13,909 nt of DNA, taken from assembly GCA_021154945.1 (NCBI GenBank), contig JAJNQF010000093.1, positions 1 to 13,909 on the forward strand, in the 5' to 3' direction. A model generated the notes under the pieces. The model saw nothing but the letters and a program-made list of their open reading frames with translations. It ran no database searches and was not told where the DNA came from. How positions within the stretch are numbered: the first letter of the stretch is position 1; every line of letters starts with the position of its first letter. The position numbers and the translations under genes are program-made. Source of the stretch: Sphingomonas sp. (GTDB lineage Bacteria > Pseudomonadota > Alphaproteobacteria > Sphingomonadales > Sphingomonadaceae). This document shows positions 1 through 7,355 of this stretch, piece after piece.

Positions 1-1
1 C

Positions 2-559
2 TATGCGGCGATCGCGTTGCGCAAGGAATACGACCTGACCGCCGCCGACATCGCCAAGGTCATCGTGCTGGTGCCCGAGGCGGTCATCCCGATCGTCTGC
101 GAGCCAATCGCCCCCAAGCGGACGCCGCGCACCGGCTACGACGCGCAATTCTCGATCCCCTATACGGTCGCGACCGCGCTGCTGACCGGCAAGTTCACGC
201 TCGATGCGCTCGATCCGGCGGCGCTCAGCGATCCGGCGGTGCTCGGTCTGGCGACGCGCGTCGATTACGCGATCGACCCGGACAGCGATTATCCGAAGCA
301 TTTCACCGGCGAAGTCATCGTTCAAACCCACGACGGTCGCATGTTGCGTCACCGCGAGGCGATCAACCGCGGCGCGTCAGATCGGCCGCTCAGCAACGCC
401 GACATCGACGCCAAATATTTCGAGAACGCCGCTCGCACGGTCGACGAGACGCGCGCCGCGCACATCCGCGCCGCAGTGCTCGACATGGACCGACACCCCG
501 CTTCCGCGCTCGGCGACATCCTCGCCGGCGCCACTGCCCCTCAAGGAGTATCCGTATGA
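2..559 (+). CDS. MmgE/PrpD family protein, C-terminal part (5' end outside window)
   Basis: Only the last 185 residues are present; the frame is open from position 2 and the true start lies upstream. MmgE/PrpD proteins are cytoplasmic dehydratases or decarboxylases acting on tri- and dicarboxylates, for example 2-methylcitrate dehydratase, cis-aconitate decarboxylase and iminodisuccinate epimerase. What is seen is the family's C-terminal domain: a motif of the form KRTPRTGYDAQFSIPY (near positions 116-163), followed by the small domain with VIVQTHDGR and a helical tail. These family members usually run about 450-500 residues, so roughly 60% is missing and the active-site half is not visible. 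The stop overlaps the next start (ATGA, 556-559), so it is translationally coupled to the acyl-CoA dehydrogenase. This points to a role in the same CoA-ester pathway. Substrate unknown; 2-methylcitrate is not implied, because no prpB or prpC is present. Confidence 0.88.
   Translation, partial: YAAIALRKEYDLTAADIAKVIVLVPEAVIPIVCEPIAPKRTPRTGYDAQFSIPYTVATALLTGKFTLDALDPAALSDPAVLGLATRVDYAIDPDSDYPKHFTGEVIVQTHDGRMLRHREAINRGASDRPLSNADIDAKYFENAARTVDETRAAHIRAAVLDMDRHPASALGDILAGATAPQGVSV
543..548 (+). promoter_or_regulatory. Ribosome binding site of the acyl-CoA dehydrogenase gene
   Basis: AAGGAG lies 7 bases before the ATG at 556, inside the last codons of the upstream gene. It fixes the start at 556 and supports reinitiation through the ATGA overlap. 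Confidence 0.75.
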
Positions 560-1734
560 CCCTGGCAAACGCGATCGCCGCCGATGGCGCGATGACCGAC
601 GAAGAGATCATGATCCTGGATTCGATCGACAAGTTCCTCGAAACCGATGTGCGGCCGTTCGTCCATCAGCTCGAACATGACGACGAATACCCGCAGAAGA
701 TCGTCGACACGATGAAGGAGATGGGGCTGTTCGGCCTGATGATCGCGCCCGAATTCGGTGGGTTCGGCATCTCGACGCTGACCTATGCGCGGATCATCGA
801 AAAGATCTCGACCGTGTGGATGTCGGTCGCGGGGATCATCAACAGCCACATGATCATGGCGATGACCGTGCAACGCTGCGGTACCGAGGCGCAGAAGGAT
901 CATTACCTGCCCAAGTTCGCGACCGGCGAACTGCGCGGCGGCATCGGCCTGACCGAGCCCGACGCGGGCACCGACCTGCAGGCGATCCGCACCACCGCGG
1001 TCCGCGACGGCGACGACTATGTCGTCAACGGCAGCAAGATGTGGATCACCAATTCGGGATCCGGCAACACCATCCTGTTGCTGGTCAAGACCGACACGGC
1101 CGCCGAGCCACGCCACAAGGGCATGAGCCTGCTGATCGCCGAGAAGGGCGACGGCTTCATCGTGTCGAAGAAGCTGGAGAAGCTCGGCTACAAGGGCATC
1201 GACAGCAACGCGCTGACGTTTGACGGCTACCGTGTCCCGGTCGACCGGCTGATCGGTGGGATCGAAGGCGTCGGCCTGAAGCAGGTGCTGGGCGGGCTCG
1301 AACTCGGCCGCATCAACGTGGCGGCGCGCGGCGTCGGGATCGCGCAGGCGGCGCTGGACGAAGCGGTCGCCTATGCGCAGACACGCAAGACGTTCGGCAA
1401 GCCGATCTGCGAGCATCAGGCGATCCAGCTGAAACTGGGCGAGATGACGACGCGCACCTATGCCGCGCGGCTGCTCACCGAAGCCGCCGCCAAAGCTTAT
1501 GACCGCGGCGAGCGCTGCGACATGGAAGCGGGCATGGCGAAGTATTTCGCGACCGAGGTGGGGCTGGAGAATGCGATCGAGGCGATGCGGATCTTCGGCG
1601 GCTATGGCTATTCGAAGGAATACAACGTCGAGCGGCTCTACCGCGACGCACCTTTGCTGACGATCGGCGAGGGCACCAACGAACTGCAACGCATCATCAT
1701 CGCCAAGCAGATCATCGCGCGGAACCCCGCATGA
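556..1734 (+). CDS. Acyl-CoA dehydrogenase family protein
   Basis: This 392-residue protein is a full-length FAD-dependent acyl-CoA dehydrogenase, which introduces a trans-2,3 double bond into an acyl-CoA and passes electrons to electron-transfer flavoprotein. All three domains are seen. The N-terminal helical domain is about residues 15-125. The middle beta domain carries the flavin-contact motifs GIGLTEPDAGTDLQ and WITNSGSGN. The C-terminal helical domain contains the RKTFGKPICEHQAIQ motif. The probable catalytic base is E372 in IGEGTNE, matching the Glu of the medium-chain and glutaryl/short-branched-chain classes. The start at 556 has a good ribosome site and overlaps the previous stop by four bases; its own stop overlaps the next start in the same way (1731-1734). 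The flanking CoA-transferase and CoA-lyase suggest a CoA-activated short or dicarboxylic acid as substrate, but the specificity cannot be read by eye. Confidence 0.95.
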   Translation: MTLANAIAADGAMTDEEIMILDSIDKFLETDVRPFVHQLEHDDEYPQKIVDTMKEMGLFGLMIAPEFGGFGISTLTYARIIEKISTVWMSVAGIINSHMIMAMTVQRCGTEAQKDHYLPKFATGELRGGIGLTEPDAGTDLQAIRTTAVRDGDDYVVNGSKMWITNSGSGNTILLLVKTDTAAEPRHKGMSLLIAEKGDGFIVSKKLEKLGYKGIDSNALTFDGYRVPVDRLIGGIEGVGLKQVLGGLELGRINVAARGVGIAQAALDEAVAYAQTRKTFGKPICEHQAIQLKLGEMTTRTYAARLLTEAAAKAYDRGERCDMEAGMAKYFATEVGLENAIEAMRIFGGYGYSKEYNVERLYRDAPLLTIGEGTNELQRIIIAKQIIARNPA

Positions 1735-2924
1735 GCCAGCCACTCGCAGGGCTGCGCATCATCGCGGTCGAACAATATGGCGCCGGCCCTTTCGGCACGC
1801 AGCAACTCGCCGATCTCGGCGCCGAGGTGATCAAGATCGAGAACCACAAGGACGGCGGCGATATCGGCCGTCATGTCGGCCCCTATTTCTTCGCGCCGGG
1901 CGACAGCCATTTCTATGAGTCGCTCAACCGCAACAAGCGCAGCATCGGTCTCGACCTGAAAAGCGCGGACGGGCGTGCGGTGCTCGAAAAGCTCGTCGCG
2001 GAGTCGGACGTGGTGTTCAACAACCTGCGCGGCGACCTGCCGGCAAAGCTCGGGCTCGATTACGCCGCGCTGTCGCGGTTCAACCCGGCGATCGCCTGCG
2101 TCCACCTCTCCGCCTATGGCCGCACCGGCAGCCGCGCGGCGTGGCCCGGCTATGATTACCTTATGCAGGCCGAGGCCGGCTATCTGTCGCTGACCGGCGA
2201 ACCCGGCACCCCGCCGGCGCGCTTCGGGTTGTCGATCGTCGACTTCATGACCGGCACGACGGCCGCGCTCGCGATCCTTGCCGGCGTCGTCTCGGCCCGC
2301 GGGAGCGGTATCGGCCGCGATCTCGACGTCAGCCTGTTCGACGTCGCGCTCGGTAATCTCAACTATGTCGCCGAATGGTATCTCAACGGCGGCGTCACCG
2401 TCGAACGCACCTCGCGCTCGAGCCATCCCTCGCTCACCCCCAGCCAGCTCTACACGACCAGCGATGGCTGGATCTTCGTGATGTGCAACAAGGAGAAGTT
2501 CTTCGAGGTTCTGTGCGGGCTGATCGAGCGTCCCGAATGGGCGACCGATCCGCGCTATGCGACCTTTGCCGCGCGGCTGGAGAACAGGCCGGCATTCAAT
2601 GCCGATCTCGATGCGGTGCTGTCGACCCGCACCACCGCGGACTGGATGCAGCTGTTCGAAGGCAGGGTGCCCGCTGCGCCCGTGCTCGACGTCCAGCAGG
2701 CGCTCGACAATCCGTTTCTCGCGGAATCGAAGCGGATCATCGACTTCCAGCATCCCGAGCACGGCCCCCTGCCCGGCATCGCCTCGTCGATCCGCGCAGG
2801 CGGCGTCGAGCATCCGGACAAGGCCGCCCCTGCGCTCGGCGCGGACACCGGCGCCATCCTCGCGACGCTCGGCTACACCGACGACGATGTCGCGGCCTTG
2901 CGGACCCGTGGCGCGGTACGGTGA
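1731..2924 (+). CDS. CaiB/BaiF (class III) CoA-transferase
   Basis: This 397-residue protein is a family III CoA-transferase, which moves CoA between carboxylic acids through a ternary complex and an aspartyl anhydride; family members are interlocked homodimers. It begins with the typical PLAGLRIIAVEQYGAGPFGTQQLADLGAEVIKIE motif region. The substrate-loop region DYLMQAEAGYLSLTGEP follows. The likely catalytic nucleophile is D171 in IVDFMTGTTAA, equivalent to Asp169 of formyl-CoA transferase. The C-terminal part carries the usual VPAAPVLDVQQALDNPF segment. Length is normal. It starts inside the acyl-CoA dehydrogenase stop (ATGA), so the two are probably made in a fixed ratio. In this operon it most likely activates the pathway's acid using succinyl-CoA or a downstream CoA-ester as donor. 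That is inference from context; relatives include succinyl-CoA:(itaconate, mesaconate, benzylsuccinate or carnitine) transferases. Confidence 0.95.
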   Translation: MSQPLAGLRIIAVEQYGAGPFGTQQLADLGAEVIKIENHKDGGDIGRHVGPYFFAPGDSHFYESLNRNKRSIGLDLKSADGRAVLEKLVAESDVVFNNLRGDLPAKLGLDYAALSRFNPAIACVHLSAYGRTGSRAAWPGYDYLMQAEAGYLSLTGEPGTPPARFGLSIVDFMTGTTAALAILAGVVSARGSGIGRDLDVSLFDVALGNLNYVAEWYLNGGVTVERTSRSSHPSLTPSQLYTTSDGWIFVMCNKEKFFEVLCGLIERPEWATDPRYATFAARLENRPAFNADLDAVLSTRTTADWMQLFEGRVPAAPVLDVQQALDNPFLAESKRIIDFQHPEHGPLPGIASSIRAGGVEHPDKAAPALGADTGAILATLGYTDDDVAALRTRGAVR

Positions 2925-2968
2925 CGCCAGCGCTTGCATCGAACGCCAAGGCATCGGACGGTGCGCTA

Positions 2969-2988
2969 TTGTCCGGATTACCCGACAA
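2969..2988. promoter_or_regulatory. Candidate GntR-type operator (imperfect palindrome)
   Basis: The 20-base element has perfect 5-base outer arms, TTGTC and GACAA, with two further pairing bases on each side (GG/CC) after one mismatch and an unpaired ATTA centre. Seven of ten positions are symmetric. It lies 20 bases before the ATG of the GntR/UTRA regulator, in the only real gap (83 bp) of the operon's regulatory part. GntR-family proteins bind short palindromes of this size and often repress themselves, so this is a plausible autoregulatory site. The link is inferred from symmetry and position only. Confidence 0.4.
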
Positions 2989-3007
2989 AGCGACCGATGG
3001 ATATTCG

Positions 3008-3751
3008 ATGCCCCAGCTTCGTCAGCAACCGCGTTACCTGCAACTCGCCCAGACGCTGATCAACGAGATCGACGATGGGCGCTATCCGATCGGTACGCTG
3101 CTGCCGACCGAGTTCGAGCTCTGCGATCAGTTCGGCGCGAGCCGCTTCACCGTGCGCGAGGCGATCAAGCGGCTCGTGCAATCGGGCATGGTCTCGCGTC
3201 AGGCCGGAGTCGGCACGCGCGTCCTTGGGCTGTCGCGCCCGGCCGCTTACCGACAGGTGATGGAGGGGCTTTCCGACCTCCAGCAATACACCAACGAAAC
3301 CAGCCTCACGATCATCGCGCGTGAAACGATCGCGCTGGACGGACCGCTCGCCGAGCAAGTCGGCGCGACATCGGGCCAGACCTGGCTGCATCTCATGGCG
3401 CTGCGCCGCGCCGCCGGGACCAGCCCGATCTCCTATTCGGATATCTACCTCCACCCCGCGTTCCGCAGCCTGAAGCTCGACGACGATGTCGGCGACGTGC
3501 CGATCTTCAACCGGATCGAGGAACAGTTCGGCGAGCGCGTCGCCGAGGTCCGCCAGCATATCGAAGCGGTGGCGATCCCCGCGCCGATCGCAAGGCTGCT
3601 CGAAACCGCGACCGGCGCGCCCGGCTTGCGCCTGACGCGCCAGTATCTGAACGCACGCGGCGAGGTCGTCGAGATAGCGATCAATACCCATCCCGCGGAC
3701 CGCTATTCCTATTCCCAGACCTTCCGCCGCGATCCCGTATCCGGACTGTAG
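3008..3751 (+). CDS. GntR family transcriptional regulator with UTRA domain (HutC subfamily)
   Basis: A 247-residue one-component regulator. Residues about 10-75 form the GntR winged helix (YLQLAQTLINEI, PTEFELCDQFGASRFTVREAIKRL with the recognition helix, then the wing MVSRQAGVGTRV). Residues about 95-240 are the UTRA effector domain, ending in the usual LTRQYLNARGEVVEIAINTHPADRY-type strand pair. UTRA domains bind small metabolites such as sugar phosphates, histidine intermediates or organic acids, and release the protein from its operator. The ATG at 3008 puts the winged helix near the N-terminus, as in the family. The frame is open further upstream, and a GTG at 2921 overlapping the CoA-transferase stop would add 29 residues with no family resemblance. 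It sits inside the catabolic operon on the same strand, so it probably controls that operon in response to the substrate or a CoA-ester intermediate. Confidence 0.92.
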   Translation: MPQLRQQPRYLQLAQTLINEIDDGRYPIGTLLPTEFELCDQFGASRFTVREAIKRLVQSGMVSRQAGVGTRVLGLSRPAAYRQVMEGLSDLQQYTNETSLTIIARETIALDGPLAEQVGATSGQTWLHLMALRRAAGTSPISYSDIYLHPAFRSLKLDDDVGDVPIFNRIEEQFGERVAEVRQHIEAVAIPAPIARLLETATGAPGLRLTRQYLNARGEVVEIAINTHPADRYSYSQTFRRDPVSGL

Positions 3752-3755
3752 AGGA
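3750..3755 (+). promoter_or_regulatory. Ribosome binding site of the CitE-like lyase gene
   Basis: AGAGGA lies 6 bases before the ATG at 3762 and overlaps the regulator's TAG stop. The 10-base gap and this site indicate that the lyase is cotranscribed with the regulator. Confidence 0.65.
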
Positions 3756-3761
3756 TTTTTC

Positions 3762-4583
3762 ATGACCATTGCCGCCCGCAGCATCCTGTTCGTCCCCGGC
3801 GATCGCGCCGAGCGTTTCGACAAGGCGCGCGCGAGCGGCGCGGACATGGTGGTGATCGATCTCGAAGACGCGGTCCTGCCCGACCGCAAGGCCGCGGCGC
3901 GCGATACAGTCCATGATGCGCTCGCGGGCCTGACGGAGTCGCGCTTCGTCGTGCGGGTGAACAGCCTGGATACCGCGTGGCATGCCGACGACGTCCGCGC
4001 ATTCGCAGGCCTGCCGGGTGTCGCGGGGTTGATGCTGCCCAAAGCCGAGCGCGCGTCTGACTTCGCCGCGATGCACGAGGCCGCGGCGGGCAAGCCGCTC
4101 CATGCGCTGGTCGAAACCGTCTCGGCGATCCTGAATTTGGCCGACCTCGTCACCGCGCGAGGGCTCGCGCGGCTGTCGTTCGGCACGGTGGACTTCCAAG
4201 CCGATGCCGGCATCGACGGTGACGGCGCGGAGATCGACTATGTCCGCACGCAGATCGTCCTTCACTCACGCAACGCCGGGCTTGCCGCACCGGTCGACGG
4301 GGTCTCGACCGACCTCACCGACGACGCGGCGCTGGCCCGCGACACCGATCATGCGCGCCGCTTCGGCTTCGCCGGAAAACTCTGCGTCCACCCGCGTCAG
4401 GTGGGGATCGTCAACGCTGCCTTCCTCCCTTCCGACGCCGACATCGACTGGGCGACCCGCGTCATCGCCGCGATCGACGGCGCGTTCGGGGCCGTCGCGG
4501 TCGACGGCAAACTGATCGACAAACCCGTCGTCGACCGCGCCCGCCGCCTTCTCGAAACCCATGCGGCGTTCCAAGCCGGCTGA
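3762..4583 (+). CDS. HpcH/HpaI aldolase / CitE-like CoA-ester lyase
   Basis: This 273-residue TIM-barrel protein belongs to the citrate lyase beta-subunit-like group, which cleaves or forms beta-hydroxyacyl-CoA bonds with Mg2+ (malyl-CoA, beta-methylmalyl-CoA and citramalyl-CoA lyases). Visible motifs, in order: LFVPGDRAERFDKA (residues 9-22); IDLEDAV with E35 and D36; R65 in VVRVNS; LPKAE (92-96); the metal-ligand Glu E118 in ALVETVSAI; and the second ligand D144 in FGTVDFQADAG. The C-terminal signature is GKLCVHPRQV plus IDKPVVDRARRLL. The residue before D144 is Val where many relatives have Glu (GTEDF), which may affect substrate choice. Length fits a stand-alone CitE-like enzyme rather than the CitE subunit of a three-part citrate lyase, and citC, citD and citF are absent. 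It probably performs the last C-C cleavage of the pathway encoded upstream. The exact CoA-ester is unknown. Confidence 0.9.
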   Translation: MTIAARSILFVPGDRAERFDKARASGADMVVIDLEDAVLPDRKAAARDTVHDALAGLTESRFVVRVNSLDTAWHADDVRAFAGLPGVAGLMLPKAERASDFAAMHEAAAGKPLHALVETVSAILNLADLVTARGLARLSFGTVDFQADAGIDGDGAEIDYVRTQIVLHSRNAGLAAPVDGVSTDLTDDAALARDTDHARRFGFAGKLCVHPRQVGIVNAAFLPSDADIDWATRVIAAIDGAFGAVAVDGKLIDKPVVDRARRLLETHAAFQAG

Positions 4584-4613
4584 TAGCGAAAACGGTCGGA
4601 CGACGGGCTCTTC

Positions 4614-4663
4614 TCATCGTCTCAGTGGATCGCCGCGTCTGAAAAGCGCGATATCATCGTCTC
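4614..4663. repeat. Short direct repeat in the convergent intergenic gap
   Basis: The 10-mer TCATCGTCTC occurs at 4614-4623 and again at 4654-4663, exactly 40 bases apart, in the 99-base gap between the convergent lyase and DUF885 genes. A weak GACGA/TCGTC inverted pair (4599-4603 with 4617-4621) overlaps the first copy. No convincing terminator with a T tract is visible. It may be chance in such composition. Confidence 0.25.
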
Positions 4664-4682
4664 GCAACTGCCGATTGCCGTC

Positions 4683-6494
4683 CTATTGCCGGTGCGCGGC
4701 GATGTACCGGCCGATCTGCTCGTCGAGCACGTCCAGCGGTAGCGCGCCCTGATCCAGCACCGCTTCGTGGAAGTCGCGAATGTCGAAACGCGGCCCAAGC
4801 TCTCGCTCGGCCCGCGCCCGCAGCTCCGCGATCTTCAGTTCGCCGACCATGTAGCTCGTCGCCTGCCCCGGCCAGTTGAAATACCGGTCGACTTCGCGCG
4901 CGACATCGGTGTCCGCGACCGAGCTGTTCGCCTTGAAATACGCGATAGCCTGTTCGCGGGTCCAGCGCTTGGAGTGGATGCCGGTATCGAGCACCAGCCG
5001 GATCGCGCGCCATACCTGCAAAGACAGCATGCCGAACCGGCTCTACGGATCCTTGTAGACACCCATCTCGTTCGCCAGCCGCTCCGAATAAAGCCCCCAG
5101 CCCTCGACATAGGCGCCATAGCCGCCGAACTTGCGGAACTTCGGGATCCCGGTCAGCTCCTGTTGGCGCGCAATCTGGAAATGATGGCCCGGAGCGCCTT
5201 CATGTGCGGCGATACCGGCGACCTGCACCTTCTGCGTCTGGTTCATGTCGACCAGGTTGACGTAATAGATGCCGGGCCGCGATCCGTCTGCCGACGGCGG
5301 GTTGTAGAACGCGGTCGACGCGGTGCCCTCGCGCCATTTCTCGACCGCGCGGACCTCCAGCGGCGCCTTGGGCAAGGTCCGGAAATATTTGGGCGCAACC
5401 GCCATCACCGATGCGATCACGCCGCGGGCGTCACCCAGATACTGTTCGCGACCGGCCTGTGTATTGGGATATTTGAACTGCGGATCGGTGCGAATCTTGG
5501 CGAAAAACTGCTCGAGCGTTCCCTGGAAGCCGACTTCGCGCTTGATCGCCTCCATCTCCTGCCGGATCGCGGCGACCTGCTTCAGGCCGAGATCGTGAAT
5601 CTGGTCGGCGGTCAGGTCGGTCGTGGTCGAGGTCTTCAGCCGGTCTGCGTAATAGGCAGCGCCGTTCGGCAGGCTCCACGCCCCGAAATTGCCCTTCGAT
5701 TGCGGCTCGATCGCATCGAGCGTCGCGAACAGCATGTCGTAGCCACGTCGGAACGGCCCGGTCAGCGCCGCACCCGCATCGCGCAACAGCGTAGCCTTCG
5801 TCCCGGCGGGCACGGTCAGCGCGCCAACCTTCTTGCGGAAATCCGCCATTAGGGTCGAGTCCGCACCATTGTCGAACGGCGCACCGAACAGCACGGCGCG
5901 GGCATCGGCGCGGGCTGGCGCGAAATTGACCTTGTTTGGAATGATACCGGCTGCCGCCTGTTCGCGCATCGTCGCGGTGACCTCTCGCATCACCCGCTCG
6001 GTATCCCGCAGGCGGGCGATATAGGCCTGAGCATCCGCCAGCGTATCGACCTTGTGATTATTGATCAGCAACACCGGGATGTCGCCAGCCGGGCTGCCGT
6101 TGGTCGACACCGGAAAGCGGAGCTTGCGGAACTGAAGCGACTGGCGGCCGCGTTCGACCTCATATTCGAACAATCGATAGCTGACGCGGGCGCTTTCGCC
6201 GAGTTGGTCGGGACGAAAGCGCGACTGCATCGCCTTCAACTGCCGCTCCGACAGCGCCTGCGCGCGGAGTGCGGCGGCATCGGTATAGTCGTCGAGGCGG
6301 TCGTAGTGCGTCTTTAGCCCGAGCTGCGTCAGAGACTCAGGGCTGAGATCGAGTTGCTGGTCATACGCGTCGTCGAGGAATTTCAGCAGCGCCGCATCCT
6401 GCGCCGCCGTTGCCTGATCCTGGACCGGGACCGGCGCGGCGGCCTGGACGATCGGCAGCGCCGGCAACAGCAATAGGGCAAAGGCAAGACGCAT
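4683..6494 (-). pseudogene. DUF885 family exported hydrolase, interrupted by an in-frame TAG
   Basis: The reading frame spans 604 codons, the normal size for DUF885 proteins, but codon 484 (bases 5043-5045) is TAG. Upstream lies a signal-peptide-like start (MRLAFALLLLPALPIVQAAA) and most of the domain, including the HEGAPGHH motif (residues 431-438) and E464 in VEGWGLY, which resemble a gluzincin-type zinc site. Downstream, the same frame continues with SRFGMLSLQVWRAIRLVLDTG and a normal C-terminus of 119 residues, ending at another TAG (4683-4685). Relatives read DPYS-RFG at the break, so one base change, TAC or TAT to TAG, explains it. The start at 6494 is chosen because of its ribosome site and signal peptide; the frame extends to 6566 without a better start. 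The family is thought to be secreted or periplasmic peptidase-like hydrolases, mostly uncharacterised. A truncated 483-residue product could still be made. A sequencing error is also possible. Confidence 0.85.
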
Positions 6495-6500
6495 CAGATT

Positions 6501-6505
6501 CTCCT
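6501..6505 (-). promoter_or_regulatory. Ribosome binding site of the DUF885 gene
   Basis: On the minus strand AGGAG lies 6 bases before the ATG at 6494. It selects this start over the upstream in-frame one at 6566, and puts the hydrophobic signal segment at the very N-terminus. Confidence 0.7.
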
Positions 6506-6592
6506 GTCGAATGCTCGCTTGTCGCGCGCTACTCCGATCGACGCAATCGTCTGCGGTCAGCCGCAATCCAAATCGACAGGCTTATGCGGGCC

Positions 6593-6612
6593 AAACGGTG
6601 TAGCCACCGCTT
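6593..6612 (-). terminator. Candidate hairpin terminator after the dienelactone hydrolase gene
   Basis: On the minus strand AAGCGGTG-GCTA-CACCGTTT folds into an 8-pair stem (one G-T pair) with a 4-base loop. It touches the stop codon of the hydrolase and ends in only three T residues. A second small hairpin (TGCGG-TCAG-CCGCA) lies further on, at 6552-6565. The short T run makes this a weak Rho-independent terminator at best; it may only reduce read-through into the DUF885 gene. Confidence 0.35.
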
Positions 6613-7355
6613 CATGCCAAGGTACGACCGTAGAATTCCAGAGTCAGGCCCATTGCTTGTAGGAACAGCGCGGGATCGTATCGCGGCCCCTCGTCTCGCA
6701 GGAACGCATGCTGTGCATTGAGTTCATGCCACTGATAGGCCGCCCCGACCTCTTCGAGCCGTCCGCGGATCGTCTCCCGGCCGGCATAGGGAACATGCGG
6801 ATCCTGACGCCCCCAGACGAACAGGATTTCGGCCTCCAATTCGGCCATGCGCTTCAGGCTATCGTCGGACCGCCCCTCGCCTAGCGTGCCCGAATGGATG
6901 TCGGTCGGATAAAAGCAGGCGGACGCGGACACGCGCGGATCGAGCGCTGCGCGATAGGCAAGGTGGCCGCCGAGACAGACGCCGAACGTCGCCAGCCTGC
7001 CGTTGCAGGCAGGGTGTCCCAGAAGAGCGGTCAAGCCGGCCTCCGCATCGGCATCGAACGCGGCAACGGACTTGGTGATCTTCAGCGCATTGCCTCGATC
7101 CGTGCCGGTCGGATCGTAATTCAGCGCCGCCCCCGCCGGCTCATACTCGTGATAGACCTCCGGAACGGCGACGACATAGCCGTTTCCAGCGAGCATCGCC
7201 GCCAACCGACGGATCGGCGCCGTCACCTGATAGATTTCCGAAAACAGGAGCAGACCAGGGAAGCGCCCCTCTATCGCCGGCCGGAACAGATGCATCCGCA
7301 TCGGGCCACCGCCGGGCACGTCGACATCCAGTGTCTCGTCGCTACGCAAGATCAT
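6612..7355 (-). CDS. Dienelactone hydrolase family protein
   Basis: This 247-residue alpha/beta hydrolase of the dienelactone hydrolase family probably hydrolyses an ester or lactone in the cytoplasm; no signal peptide is seen. The Cys-His-Asp triad of the family is recognisable: C127 in the nucleophile elbow GVCLGGH, D185 in WGRQDPHVP, and H216 in NAQHAFLRDEGPRYDP. E40 in FSEIYQ matches the Glu that holds the nucleophilic Cys in dienelactone hydrolase. Length is typical (about 230-250). GAGGA, 7 bases before the ATG at 7353-7355, supports the start. Its stop is 117 bases upstream of the DUF885 start on the same strand, so the two could share a transcript. No aromatic ring-cleavage genes are nearby, so a role in chlorocatechol breakdown is not supported here; the substrate is unknown. 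Confidence 0.93.
   Translation of the reverse strand: MILRSDETLDVDVPGGGPMRMHLFRPAIEGRFPGLLLFSEIYQVTAPIRRLAAMLAGNGYVVAVPEVYHEYEPAGAALNYDPTGTDRGNALKITKSVAAFDADAEAGLTALLGHPACNGRLATFGVCLGGHLAYRAALDPRVSASACFYPTDIHSGTLGEGRSDDSLKRMAELEAEILFVWGRQDPHVPYAGRETIRGRLEEVGAAYQWHELNAQHAFLRDEGPRYDPALFLQAMGLTLEFYGRTLA

Noticed and set aside
541..1743. Long minus-strand open frame (400 codons) opposite the acyl-CoA dehydrogenase gene
   Set aside because: Arg/Asp/Gln-rich shadow typical of GC-rich coding DNA; the plus strand has a full-length family match with overlaps and a ribosome site.
1638..2954. Minus-strand open frame of 438 codons opposite the CoA-transferase gene
   Set aside because: No recognisable domain, and it covers a complete CaiB/BaiF gene on the other strand.
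2375..3007. Upstream extension of the GntR regulator frame into the CoA-transferase gene
   Set aside because: The extension is a frame-shadow of the CoA-transferase; the winged helix starts right after the ATG at 3008.
2978..4213. Minus-strand open frame of 411 codons opposite the regulator and lyase genes
   Set aside because: Spans two unrelated plus-strand genes and has no family resemblance.
5043..5045. Programmed readthrough, pyrrolysine or a reassigned TAG in the DUF885 gene
   Set aside because: No supporting element is seen, and the same gene ends with another TAG, so TAG works as a normal stop; a point mutation is simpler.
4767..5852. Plus-strand open frame opposite the DUF885 gene
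   Set aside because: Antisense shadow; the minus strand has the HEGAPGHH motif and a signal peptide.
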